DNA of 64,000 nucleotides, taken from contig CM073537.1 in the NCBI GenBank assembly GCA_037074615.1, positions 15,023,989 through 15,087,988 on the forward strand, given 5' to 3'. Each line of letters begins with the position of its first letter. Within the stretch, counting starts at the first letter, position 1. Of the stretch, positions 37,690 to 46,760 are shown piece by piece. The notes under the pieces are model-generated. The model saw only the letters and a list, made by a program, of their open reading frames with translations, made no database searches and had not been told where the DNA came from. This DNA is from Leucaena leucocephala (taxonomy: Eukaryota > Streptophyta > Magnoliopsida > Fabales > Fabaceae). Made by a program: the position numbers and the translations under genes.

Positions 37690-38400
37690 TTAACAATAGC
37701 CACTTTTATTGAAGATGTCTGAATGAAGCAAAAGGAGACACATATGGCTTTATGTGTCCTCAGCATGTCCAAGAGATAAGCACCAATAGGAACTCAAGGA
37801 TTATGTACATGGTCGATATTATGACCAGCATCGAGAAGATATATTTGCACCTTACATTAAAGGGTAAGTATACTCTTATACTTGGCACACTTATATACAT
37901 ATTATAATACATTCATATATAACATGCCTATTTTATAGTAAGCATTGGACTCTGCTTGTCATAGCCCCTAAAAATAATGTGGTGTATTAGTTCTATTCAT
38001 TGTTTGGACGGCCAGATACAGAGATTGTTTCCATCATCAATATGTGACTTTTTCTTCATAGATTTATTAACATAAAAATTTAGTAAGTTATATCATATCT
38101 TTTTTTTCAATTAGGATATTAGGTTGTGCAAGGTTTCCACCTCTTCAAAGGCCATCCTCTTAGTAATAATCCTACATGGATTTATCCTCAAGTAAGTAGT
38201 TTTCAAATAATTAACTTTCAGTATACTCTTAAATGTATTAGTTATAAAGTTAGTCGCTAATGTGTTTTGTGTTTCTTTATTTTGTTAGTACCACCATCAA
38301 CCTAGCGGTGTTGAGTGTGGATATTATATAATCGTTATATGCATGATATTATTGAGATATGGATCACGGATAGCTTACATAAGGTATGAATGATCAATAT
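37690..38400 (+). pseudogene. Ulp1-like (C48) cysteine peptidase domain carried by the CACTA element
   Basis: Exons separated by short AT-rich introns spell AKGDTYGFMCPQHVQEIS, then KHWTLLVIAPKNNVVY near 37941, FYSLFGRPDTEIVSIIN, VQGFHLFKGHPLSNNPTWIY, and PSGVECGYYIIVI near 38303. His (HW) and Cys (ECGYY) of the catalytic triad remain. The Asp usually found before SL reads Tyr, next to a stop, so the copy is dead. Ulp1-like domains are known passengers of several plant CACTA and Mutator elements. Confidence 0.7.
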
Positions 38401-39032
38401 TTAGCGATTATTTTAATTTATTCACATCTTGAATATTTACCTATTATATTACTTCTAACTTGCAGTTGTTAGAGAACAACATGAGCTATGAAGATGAGCT
38501 AATCCACTAAATGATAGATGATTTGGCAAAAACCATATTTCTGAACATGTCTTAATCAATCATCCATTTCTATGTATACATGATTGTATAATATCCATGT
38601 GTATATATATGATTGTATAATATTTGGTTCCTTAATTGCATGCATGATTAAGAATTCGAATTACTTTATTACTATTTATTAACATTTAATTTAGATTTTT
38701 TACATTTCTTACTTCATATTTTACTACCTATAATCTGTCTTGATTATGGTAATGCATGGCAGTATTGAAGGGAAAATTAAATGAAACATGGAAAAGAAAA
38801 AAAAAATAAAACGAAGCATTTAATGGCAGTATATACTGTAACAGCGGTTACTAAGAGAACCGCCGTAACATTATGAAACTTTAATAGAGGTTTTATAAAG
38901 TCTTACATTTCACAATGATTGATTAACTGCTGTTAAAAGATAGACTTACAATAGCGATAGAATTCACACTACTAAAAAATTACCGTGAAATATCACTTTT
39001 AACTGTCGTTGTAGACCTTTATTCTAGTAGTA

Positions 39033-39378
39033 GATACATGAAGCAAGTTGAGGATGTTTATAGTTAAGATTGATAATACATTATATACGTAACACTTGTG
39101 GATGGTCATATAGTAAAATGATCCCAACAGTCCTATATGAAGATAATACTGCATGTATTACCCAACTAAAAGAATGGTATATCAAAAGAGATAGGACAAA
39201 GTATATTTCTGCAAAATTCTTTTGCACACATGATTTTCAAAATAATGATGAAATTAATATCTAGCAAATCCATTCCAAAGAAAATCTAACAGATTTGTTC
39301 ACTAAGTCACTTCCAGCAATAATATTTGAGAAACTCGTACATGATATCGAACTTCTCAGATTCAGAGATATCAATTGA
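39033..39378 (+). pseudogene. Copia RNase H, 3' part
   Basis: It resumes the interrupted frame (HEAS), then HYIRNTCGWS, LYEDNTACITQL, DRTKYISAKFFCTHDFQ and ENLTDLFTKSLPA, the standard end of copia RNase H, and closes with LRFRDIN and a stop. Internal stops occur at about 39050-39065 and 39262. Confidence 0.85.
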
Positions 39379-39591
39379 CGTTACCAAAAAGGGAAGTCGA
39401 TACATCCTGTACTCTTTTTTCCTTGAATAAAGTTTTGTCCTACTGGATTTTTCTAGCAAGATTTTTAATGAGACAACGCTGTGGTGTATCAATTAATTGT
39501 GTATTCTTTTTCTTCCACTAGACTTTTTATCCTACAGTGTTTTTCCCAGTTGAATTTTTTAATGAGACACATTATTAAATAATGGATATCT

Positions 39592-39600
39592 AAGGGGGAG
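39592..39600 (+). other. Polypurine tract of the copia element
   Basis: AAGGGGGAG lies immediately before the right LTR start TGTTATGAAT, in the position used to prime plus-strand DNA synthesis. Confidence 0.85.
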
Positions 39601-39911
39601 TGTTATGAATATTAGAATGTGGATGTCCATCTCCCTCTTCCTCTTAAACTTCACTAAGTAACTTCTACTACTCAATTATTCCTACACTACTACATTAAGC
39701 TTATAACTTCCACTAGGTCATTCATGAATTTTATTGCCCTCTATTTATCATTTAAATTTGGGTGTAACCTATATGTAAGACTATATCTATAAATAGGGCA
39801 TGCTATTTGTGTTGTAAAAGTGTGTGAAAAAATATAATCTATTTCTCTCATTTTTTGTCTTTGACTTTTCTCTCCTCTTACTATTGTTGATTGGTTGGCT
39901 ACTTTCTTACA
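39601..39911 (+). repeat. Right LTR of the copia element
   Basis: Begins TGTTATGAATATTAGAATG and aligns along its length with 28482-28789, including the TATAAATAGGGCATGC promoter-like motif near 39788. It ends near CTTACA. The two LTRs differ at many positions and by small indels, so insertion is old. Confidence 0.88.
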
Positions 39912-40429
39912 TGTACAACCAACCACAGCTATCACAAGTCACAACAATCAATAGAAAATGATGGCTAGCTTCTGTATCCTGCCTGAGATTGAATTTAATA
40001 ATGAAATTGGACAGTTTTAAAACGTATGCATTGTTAAATATGTGTTGTTAAATTTAATATAAACGGTTCATAATTGTGATGGATGCTCGATAAAAATAAA
40101 TTTAATGAAAACTAACCAAAAAGCTTTCCTCAAATTATGATTTAGTACATTTTTAAGTTTTAAACGAAAATCTCAAATTCAAAAATTTTAAAAAGGAAAA
40201 AAATTATAAAAGCCTTCGTCAATTTATGATTTAGTCAATAACAGTAAATACTAGATATTTAATCTAGGAGAACCCCTTGGAAAGTTTATAGCCCTAAGGT
40301 TCCTGAGAATTAAATTTAAGGACCTAGGTACTGAAAGGGGGAATAAGTTTATAGCCCTTTCACATGACTCCTAAACATAATTAAAAATAAGTTACAAACA
40401 TTTTAAATTAGAGGCCAAGATACATATGA

Positions 40430-40770
40430 ATCTAAGTTGCGCACATTTTGTATGTTGATGGAGCTTATTCTTATATCCATGGTAAGGTAGAATGTGGAAG
40501 CGTAGCCAAAGACTATAGAGGGAATCAGATCGATTGGAGTGTTGATGATGCTTAACATACAAAATGGAAATCCTCAAACAGTGGAATTTTAGGCGTTTGT
40601 CATTGGTCTTAAAACGGTTTGGGATGGGAATCATGGGCGTGCTTGCTTGCAAAATGATTATACAAATGCAATTAAGTTTATCGATGTCATGCTCTAACTG
40701 GATTGGTTGATTAATCTTCAACATGCTGATAGAGAAGAGAATTTTGAAGCTGACATGTTTACCAAGTAAA
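40430..40770 (+). pseudogene. RNase H-like domain fragment
   Basis: The plus strand reads VAHILYVDGAYSYIHGK, VECGSVAKDYRGNQIDWSV and, in a shifted frame, VWDGNHGRACLQNDYTNAIKF and ADREENFEADMFTK. The order DG, Asn-Asp-x-x-x-A, E-A-D fits an RNase H fold of the kind found in plant retroelements and related loose genes. Stops and frameshifts show it is dead. Confidence 0.5.
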
Positions 40771-40884
40771 TAGTTTATTATCTTTATAAACAAAATTGAA
40801 AATAGATTAGAGCCCATGAAAGAAAGTTGCAGGAAGAAGAATTAAAATATGCGTAAGTTATCTATCGTCTGTAGGTTCAACTGA

Positions 40885-41130
40885 TGAAAGGGTGAGACAT
40901 GTGATCATTTAGAGTATGTTCGATCCTTGGAGAGTATCACTTTATTGTGATTTCAATCGCGGCGCTAAAGGAGGTATCCTGGTTCTTAGGTGTCTAAGTT
41001 TATACCTGAGGGTAATAGACAGCTCGCCTTACCCGATATTAATATTGCCTAAGAAGAAGAGAGATTTCGCTTTACCTTTAGATCGTGAATAAGCCTAACC
41101 TCTTTCTAAAAAAATTTTTAACAAAAAAAA
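40885..41130 (+). repeat. Interspersed repeat, copy 1
   Basis: Contains GAGACATGTGATCATTT, TTTATACCTGAGGGTAATAG and CTTACCCGATATTAATAT. Its reverse complement matches 43710-43955 and part of 41690-41860. No coding content was recognised. It may be a LINE or SINE 3' end, but I cannot tell. Confidence 0.75.
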
Positions 41131-41689
41131 TGCATAAGTTTCCGAATTCTGAGTACATTAATTACGCCAAGACAACGAGACCAGAAGCACATGATTAGGG
41201 GGTTTTGTGTCATAACGTGTGTTATATACTAAGTCTGGCAAATGTGTTATGGGAAAAAGAATCTCAATAATCTATTTAAAACACATGGAGAGATTTTTCT
41301 CTCTATTGCTTCAAGCATTTGAATTAGAAGCACATGGCACTCGCTCTATCTATGCAAGTAACTTGCAAGCCAATCATTACACCTCATCATCTGCCTCCAT
41401 GTTAGATTATGCTAATGAATGAACCTTTTAATTTAACTCATATATCGTTGTCAATTCATTGCATGACGACTTTTTTTTTCTTATTCTTTTTTTTTAAAAA
41501 AAAAACTAGTATGAATTAGCTTATTTTAAATGGAACATTGGGAAAAAATATCCTGTCAAAAAAGTTTATTAATGAGAAGGATCTAAATCATAATAATATA
41601 AAAATTTATTAGGTCATTCTCAACAATAAAATATTTAATGAATATTTTTTTTTTAAATTTTTTGTATTTTAAGTGCTTTTGTTTTCTTT

Positions 41690-41860
41690 AAAAAAATATT
41701 TTTTTAGTACAAAATTTTTTAAAAAGAAATTTGGCTCACCCACAATCTAAGAGTAAGATAAAATCTCTTTTCCTTTTAAATGATACTAATATCAAACATG
41801 ACGAGCCTTTAATTATTCTCAGACATAAACCTAAAATAAAGTTATCTTGTACAAACAAAG
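41690..41860 (-). repeat. Interspersed repeat, partial copy
   Basis: The words AGTACAAAATTTTTTAAAAA, GGCTCACCCACAATCTAAGA and TTCTCAGACATAAACC parallel the copy at 43710-43955 but stop early. A still shorter trace lies near 28365-28410. Confidence 0.6.
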
Positions 41861-42350
41861 CTCCTCTAACATATTCATCTTGTATAGAGTATAACTATTT
41901 AAAATAAGTTGATGCAAAAAACTAGATTTTATTCCCTTGGGTAACGTAGGGAAATAAACATTAATAATAGTTTAATAATATCCAGTAAATACTCCCATGA
42001 CAGGTTTAAAATATCTAGTAATATTGATATTCTTTTATTTTTATTTAAATGTCTACCAAATAACAATATTTTTAATTGTTCACACACACATATATCTATC
42101 AGATCTTTTGATGAGTTACTTCATAGAAACTAATAATAAAGAACATTAAGCAAGTTGAAAGTACAAAAACAACTCATCTATGAAATAAAAAAATTATGTC
42201 GCTACCTTTTGAAATTTAAGTATTAAATTTTCAATCAATAACTCAAAAATAATTTTTTTAAGATAGTACTACAAAAACAATAATTAACATAAGTTATTTA
42301 AGGGTAAAAATATGTTAGGTTCTTACATCTTAACGTGGTTAAGATTTGAC

Positions 42351-42898
42351 CTGTTTAAGTGTGTGGTTTTAGAATTGATTTTGGGCAAAATTTCGGTTTG
42401 AAATTTTTTTACACAAATAGCCATTTTTGTTCAAAATCTCAGTTTAGGCTAAACTATGATTTCAAACCATGGTTTCAGAAAAGCTGTTCAGAATAGCTTT
42501 TGGAACAGTAAAACAACTTATGGACTATCCAATTACTATTTTACCCTTACTTTTTCTTACACTATCTTTCTTCTCTCTTCTATCTTTTCCACTATCTCTC
42601 ATCTTTCCTCTCTACCCCTCTCTCCTCTCTCCTCTCTTCTCTATACCTTATCTCCTCTCTACCCTCTCTACTCTCTCTTCTCTACCCACTCTCATCTCTT
42701 CTCTATTCTCCACGCTCTCTCCTCTCTCCTCATTTTAATAAAATCATACCCTTTTTAATAATTTACCTTCCTAAAAAGTCATTTTGAAAATAACTATCCA
42801 AACACTTATTTTTCCTAAAATCTATTCTTCCCAAAATCTATTCTCCAGAATCTATTCTTCTCAGAATATTTTCTCAAAAGCTAATCCAAACGGGCCTA
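42351..42898. mobile_element. MITE, first of an inverted pair, with CT-rich arm
   Basis: It runs from TTTAAGTGTGTGGTTTTAG to GCTAATCCAAACGGGCC. It contains TATGGACTATCCAATTACTA followed by a TCTC-rich tract (42560-42740). Its reverse complement is found at 42978-43486. Open frames across the CT tract are compositional. Confidence 0.55.
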
Positions 42899-42977
42899 AC
42901 AAAGGTGGAATCAAAACCTATTTAAAAGCTTAAATGTATGGATTAGCTTTTAAAATCTTTTCTTGACTCTTGAAATA

Positions 42978-43486
42978 AGGGTGTGTTTGGATTAACTTTT
43001 GAAAAATAGATTTTGGGAAAAATATATTTTGGAAATAGAAATGTTTGAATGATTAGTAGTAGAATTACTTTTTATATTAATAAATTACCAAAAAGGGTAT
43101 GATTTAATTAAAAGTAAGAGAGAGGAAATATGGTAGAGAAGAAAGATGAGAGAGAAGGGAGTGTAGAGAAGAGAGATGAAAGAGGAAAGAGAATAAGAGT
43201 GGAGAAGAGATATAAGATAAGAGAGAGGAGAGATGATAGAGAAAATAGAGGAGAGAGGAGAGAGAATATAAGAAAAAGTATGGGTAAAATAGTAATTGGA
43301 TAGTCCATAACCTATATTTCAAACCAAAAGCTATTTTCAGTGGCTTATTCAAAACCTAGGTTTCAAACCAAGATTTTGCCCAAAATTAATTTTCAACAAA
43401 AATGCCTGTTTGTGTAAAAAAATTTCAAATCAAGATTTTGGCTAAAATTAATTTTCTAATCACACACCCAAACACACACTAAATAG
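42978..43486. mobile_element. MITE, second of an inverted pair
   Basis: It begins GGGTGTGTTTGGATTAAC and ends CACACACCCAAACACACAC. The purine-rich tract (43110-43265) and TAGTAATTGGATAGTCCATA mirror the first copy. The GTGTGTTTGG ends are typical of Mutator-like MITEs, but no clean 9-bp duplication could be read. A related terminus GTGTGTTTGGATTAGC occurs at 28087. Confidence 0.6.
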
Positions 43487-43709
43487 GCCTAGCCTATTTA
43501 CACATTAAAACAATATATATTTATATCATATTTATATTATATACACAATATTTATATTTTTTTATTTTTATATTATAATTTAAAAATACAAGTAGTCAAT
43601 CACGCTAGTATCTAGGTTCAAAGCCTATAATTTGTAAATGTGAAAACTTTGAGCTTATTATGCAGGTTGTAGTAGATTCAAAGTATACACATAGCTTTCG
43701 AAACTATAT

Positions 43710-43955
43710 TATAAAGCTTTTTTTTTTGTACCAAAATTTTTAGAAAGGGGTTGAACTCACCTACAATTTAAGAGTAGGATGAAGTCTCTGTTCTTCTTAA
43801 GCGATACTAATGTCGGGTAAGACATGCCGTCTATTACCCTCAGGCATAAACTTAAGCACCCAGGAGCTAGGATGTCTCCCCAAATATCGCGACTGACTCT
43901 ACAATAAAGTGGTACTCCTTAGGGATCAAATACACTGCAAATGATCATATGTCTC
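43710..43955 (-). repeat. Interspersed repeat, copy 2 (inverted)
   Basis: The minus strand matches 40885-41130 over about 240 bases: AGACATATGATCATTTG, TTATGCCTGAGGGTAATAGA, CTTACCCGACATTAGTATCG, then a T-rich/A-rich end. The copies are diverged, so both are old. Confidence 0.75.
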
Positions 43956-44166
43956 ACAACTTCGTCAGCTGAACTAACAGACAATGGGTATAGGGTATTT
44001 TTAAAGGTCTATATTATAAGTAAGGTTTTTAAAAATGTTTCAGTCCTTGTGAGACTTTTTTTGGGCTCAAACCTAAGCCTAAAAAAAGTATGCATTCAGA
44101 TTCAGGTTCATACTCCATTGCAGGATCAGGCCTATTTAGCTAAAATCTAGCCTATTTTTACCCTTA

Positions 44167-44644
44167 GGGCTTGTTTGGCACGGGGTATTTGGGGGGGAGG
44201 GATGGGGGAGGGAGGGATTTTACTTCCCTCCCCTTGTTTGGCTCATTACAAAATTGAGGAGGGGAGGTAAAATTTTTTAAAATTTTCCCTCCCCCCTCCA
44301 ACTTTACTTCCCCTCCAAAATTGGGGGAATTTAGAGGGGAAGTGTGATATTATTATTATATAATATTTATATACCCATAATTTTTTTAATATCCTAATAT
44401 TACTCTTATATTATATTTTATTAAAATATTATGTAAAATAATATAAGGTAAATTTGTCTATATAAAAGTATTTTCCCTCCTTTTCCTTCTTGAACCAAAC
44501 AAGGTAATATGAAAATCCCTCCCCTCCTCTCCCTTAATGTTAATCCAAACAAGGTAATAATAAAATCCCTCTTTTTTCCTTCCTTTCCTTTCCTTTCCTT
44601 TTCCTCTATTAAAATTCCTCCCCTCCGTTGAGCCAAACATACCC
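44167..44644. mobile_element. Mutator-type MITE with 9-bp target duplication
   Basis: Ends GGGCTTGTTTGGCACGGGG and, in complement, GGGTATGTTTGGCTCAACG. The flanks are TTACCCTTA (44158-44166) and TTAACCTTA (44645-44653), 9 bp with one mismatch. The interior is purine/pyrimidine skewed (GGGGAGG and CCCTCCC tracts) around an AT-rich core. It ends about 280 bases before the RPS17 start codon. Confidence 0.75.
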
Positions 44645-44681
44645 TTAACCTTACCACCTACGGCAGGTAAGGCCAATTTAT

Positions 44682-44740
44682 TGGGCCCTCTATTCTATTA
44701 TGATGCGGAGCAGGAGAAAATTTATAAACAAATAAGCCCA
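44682..44740 (+). promoter_or_regulatory. Site II-type motifs upstream of RPS17
   Basis: TGGGCC at 44682-44687 and AGCCCA (TGGGCT in complement) at 44735-44740 are site II motifs (TGGGCY), which are common in promoters of plant ribosomal protein genes and bound by TCP factors. Confidence 0.6.
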
Positions 44741-44815
44741 ACCCAAATAATTGTTTCGGGTCGGATAGAGGGTCATAATAGACCCGCATCTTTAGTTTTG
44801 CAAAGAAATATCAGA

Positions 44816-44824
44816 AAACCCTAG
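44816..44824 (+). promoter_or_regulatory. Telo-box upstream of RPS17
   Basis: AAACCCTAG lies exactly 100 bases before the start codon. Telo-boxes close to the transcription start, together with site II motifs, are the known signature of plant translation-machinery genes. Confidence 0.7.
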
Positions 44825-44923
44825 CAACCAGCTTTCATATTTCGCGGCGGCCGATTGCACCAGCTATTCTCCACCTTCTTCCTTCGCGTGCAGCAAGCAG
44901 CCTCTCGGAGTCACAGTGACACA

Positions 44924-45352
44924 ATGGGGAGAGTTCGTACGAAAACGGTGAAGAAGTCGTCTCGACAAGTCATCGAGAAGTACTATTCTCGAATGACGTT
45001 GGATTTCCACACTAACAAGAAGATTCTTGAGGAGGTGGCTCTCATCCCTTCCAAGAGGCTCCGTAACAAGATCGCCGGCTTCTCTACGCATCTCATGAAG
45101 AGGATCCAGAAGGGTCCTGTTCGCGGCATCTCCCTCAAGCTTCAGGAGGAGGAGCGCGAGCGTCGTATGGATTTTGTTCCTGATGTTTCCGCCATTAAGA
45201 CTGATCAAATTGAAGTTGACAAGGAGACGCTTGATATGCTTAATGCTCTTGGCATGAATGATATTCCCGGTATTGTCCAGGTCGATCCCACTCCTGTGCC
45301 GCAGGTCGGATTTGGTCGCGGCGGTTTCGGAGGCGGTGCTAGGAGGTATTGA
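44924..45352 (+). CDS. RPS17: 40S ribosomal protein S17 (eS17)
   Basis: Structural protein of the small cytosolic ribosomal subunit. One uninterrupted coding exon of 142 aa, the usual length of plant eS17. It begins MGRVRTKTVKKSSRQVIEKY, contains the conserved LPSKRLRNKIAGF-type segment (here ALIPSKRLRNKIAGF) and MKRIQKGPVRGISLKLQEEE, and ends in the plant-type Gly/Arg tail with ARRY. The ATG at 44924 is chosen over the upstream in-frame ATG at 44855 because homologues begin MGRVRTK. The coding region is clearly richer in GC than its surroundings. No lesion was seen. Confidence 0.97.
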   Translation: MGRVRTKTVKKSSRQVIEKYYSRMTLDFHTNKKILEEVALIPSKRLRNKIAGFSTHLMKRIQKGPVRGISLKLQEEERERRMDFVPDVSAIKTDQIEVDKETLDMLNALGMNDIPGIVQVDPTPVPQVGFGRGGFGGGARRY

Positions 45353-46529
45353 GTATTAGGTTTAACTGTCGTCTACTGCTTAGTTTTGAACTTTTGATTC
45401 AATCTCAAATTATGGTTTAAATTATGGTTCTGAAAATTTTCAAATTGTTGAGGTAATGGAATGGATTTTGTCTTGCTTTCCAGTTATTGGTATGGTATCT
45501 CAGTTTGATTCATTTATCATTCTCTGAGAATGATATTTTTTTTGTTGGGGAATTTTTTTCTTGCTCATGTTAGTTACATCTGCGACTTCAAATGTTGTGG
45601 GAGTACTTTATGAATAAGAAAAAAATTGAGGTCCAAGTTTCATTCATCATGTGTATGAGTTGGGCTTATCCTTGTGCTAATAATTCAGATTGCGGCTTAA
45701 ATGATTAGGAAATTTGCCTGTTCAGATACAACTTCTGATCCTACGCTGCTAAAATAATTCTTCAAGACGCTCAAACTGAGCCTTGATTTTCATATAGAGA
45801 TTCCATGCATATTAACGGCTAACTTAGTTACTAAGGACTAGTGGTTAAAAATGCGTGCCAACTCAAGTGTGTGAGCTTTCAACTCCTGAATCTTTAGATT
45901 TTTATCCTTCCAACTCTTCTCTTGCACTTTGAGTACTCTACGATGCAACAAACAAGCCAATCAAACTTATTTTGGTGACTCAAATAAGTGCCCAATGGAA
46001 GATGCCAACCCTCGCAAAACTACAGTTATACTTCACACTTACAATTAAGTTTTTTGGCTGCTTCATGAAGAAGCTATCTTTAGATCCCAGTTATGCATTC
46101 CAACCAGAATTAAGAGTCAATAAGTTTAGGGGTTATCTTGCTATCATTTGTACCTCTTTCTTCCACCAAAACTCAAACTAGAATTTTCTCAAATTCTATA
46201 TACAATCTAACCCAAATAGGGAACCGATTGGTTCAAAAGAAATGGTAGGAGTATTTGACTTTTCTCTGAATGTACCCCTCTGTTCATTTGGCTCCGTCTT
46301 CTCCTTGGTTTATAATTGGGTGGTTGCTAAAATGTTACATTGGCTCAATGATTTTGATGGAGTGGGAGAGAATACTACTGGACTTAGACTTGCTGATTCT
46401 GGAATATATTCATCTTTTGCCTTTGTGCATACTTGAAAGCAATGGCATCTATGATGAAATTCATTAAGCTTAACATATTTATAGTAGTTAACTTTGCCTG
46501 TAAATTTTTGTGATTGTTGGTCTAAGAAG
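45353..46529. other. 3' flank of RPS17 and intergenic DNA
   Basis: The first ~250 bases are probably RPS17 3' untranslated sequence. A 64-codon open stretch at 46242-46436 looks protein-like in composition, but I do not recognise it and it has no splice context I can support. Confidence 0.4.
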
Positions 46530-46760
46530 TTGAAGCTAACTGGGAAGCTTCGCTTTCTGCCTCAATCTAAGTCCCTGCTTTTGCATATTCTTTTTGTGCC
46601 CAGTCATGAACATTCTTTGTGGTCAGGGAGATATGCTCTTGAGAAAAATATTCTGTGAAATACACACTTAGGAATTTATCTCTTGCCATGTCCATTGAGC
46701 CGGGCACTATCCAATCTTCAATTCCAGATCTGTTAATTCTTTCCTTAACTTTTATTGCTC
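46530..46760 (-). pseudogene. Decayed fragment of a CLMP1-like TPR gene
   Basis: Positions 46580-46690 resemble 20555-20730 in the CLMP1-like gene: TATTCTTT(T/C)TGTGCCCAGTC, GAAATACAC, GGAA(T/C)TTATCTC(T/C)TGCCATGTC. Further matches are TATCCAATCTTCAA against TGTCCAATCCTCAA, and CTGCTTTTGCATATTC before. A segment of the gene between AAATACAC and GGAACTTATC is missing here, and small indels break the frame. It is therefore a partial, dead copy in the same strand sense as the source gene, lying 26 kb away. Confidence 0.65.

Larger units (their letters stand above)
33353..39032 (+). mobile_element. CACTA (En/Spm) transposon inserted in the copia RNase H region
   Basis: Ends: CGCTACTAGAA on the left and, in complement, TACTACTAGAA on the right, each one change from CACTACTAGAA. 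The flanks are GAT at 33350-33352 and GAT at 39033-39035, the 3-bp duplication expected of CACTA. Joining across it restores the codons for V-I-H-E-A-S of RNase H. Subterminal motifs (TAACGACGGTTAAAAGG, TAACAGCGGTTAC, AACCGCCGTAAC) fit the superfamily. The interior holds decayed transposase-type and Ulp1-type exons. Length 5680 bases. Confidence 0.92.
28482..39911 (+). mobile_element. Ty1/copia retrotransposon, degenerate, interrupted by a CACTA element
   Basis: Order left to right: LTR, gag, GAG pre-integrase/protease remnant, integrase, reverse transcriptase, RNase H, polypurine tract, LTR. This is the copia order (integrase before reverse transcriptase). Without the 5680-base CACTA insertion plus its 3-bp duplication, the element is about 5.75 kb. 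Many in-frame stops and frameshifts plus LTR divergence show it is old and dead. No target-site duplication could be read around the LTRs. Confidence 0.92.

Noticed and set aside
28477..39916. Five-base target duplication around the copia element
   Set aside because: The bases flanking the two LTRs do not match; the ends have eroded or the boundaries are off by a few bases.
42456..42758. 100-codon Leu/Ser-rich open frame
   Set aside because: A product of the CT repeat inside a MITE; the mirror copy at 43104-43352 shows the same artefact.
44864..45208. 114-codon frame antisense to RPS17
   Set aside because: A shadow of the conserved RPS17 coding sequence.
46242..46436. Possible small protein gene of 64 codons
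   Set aside because: No homologue recognised and no promoter or splice context; kept only as a note in the flanking region.
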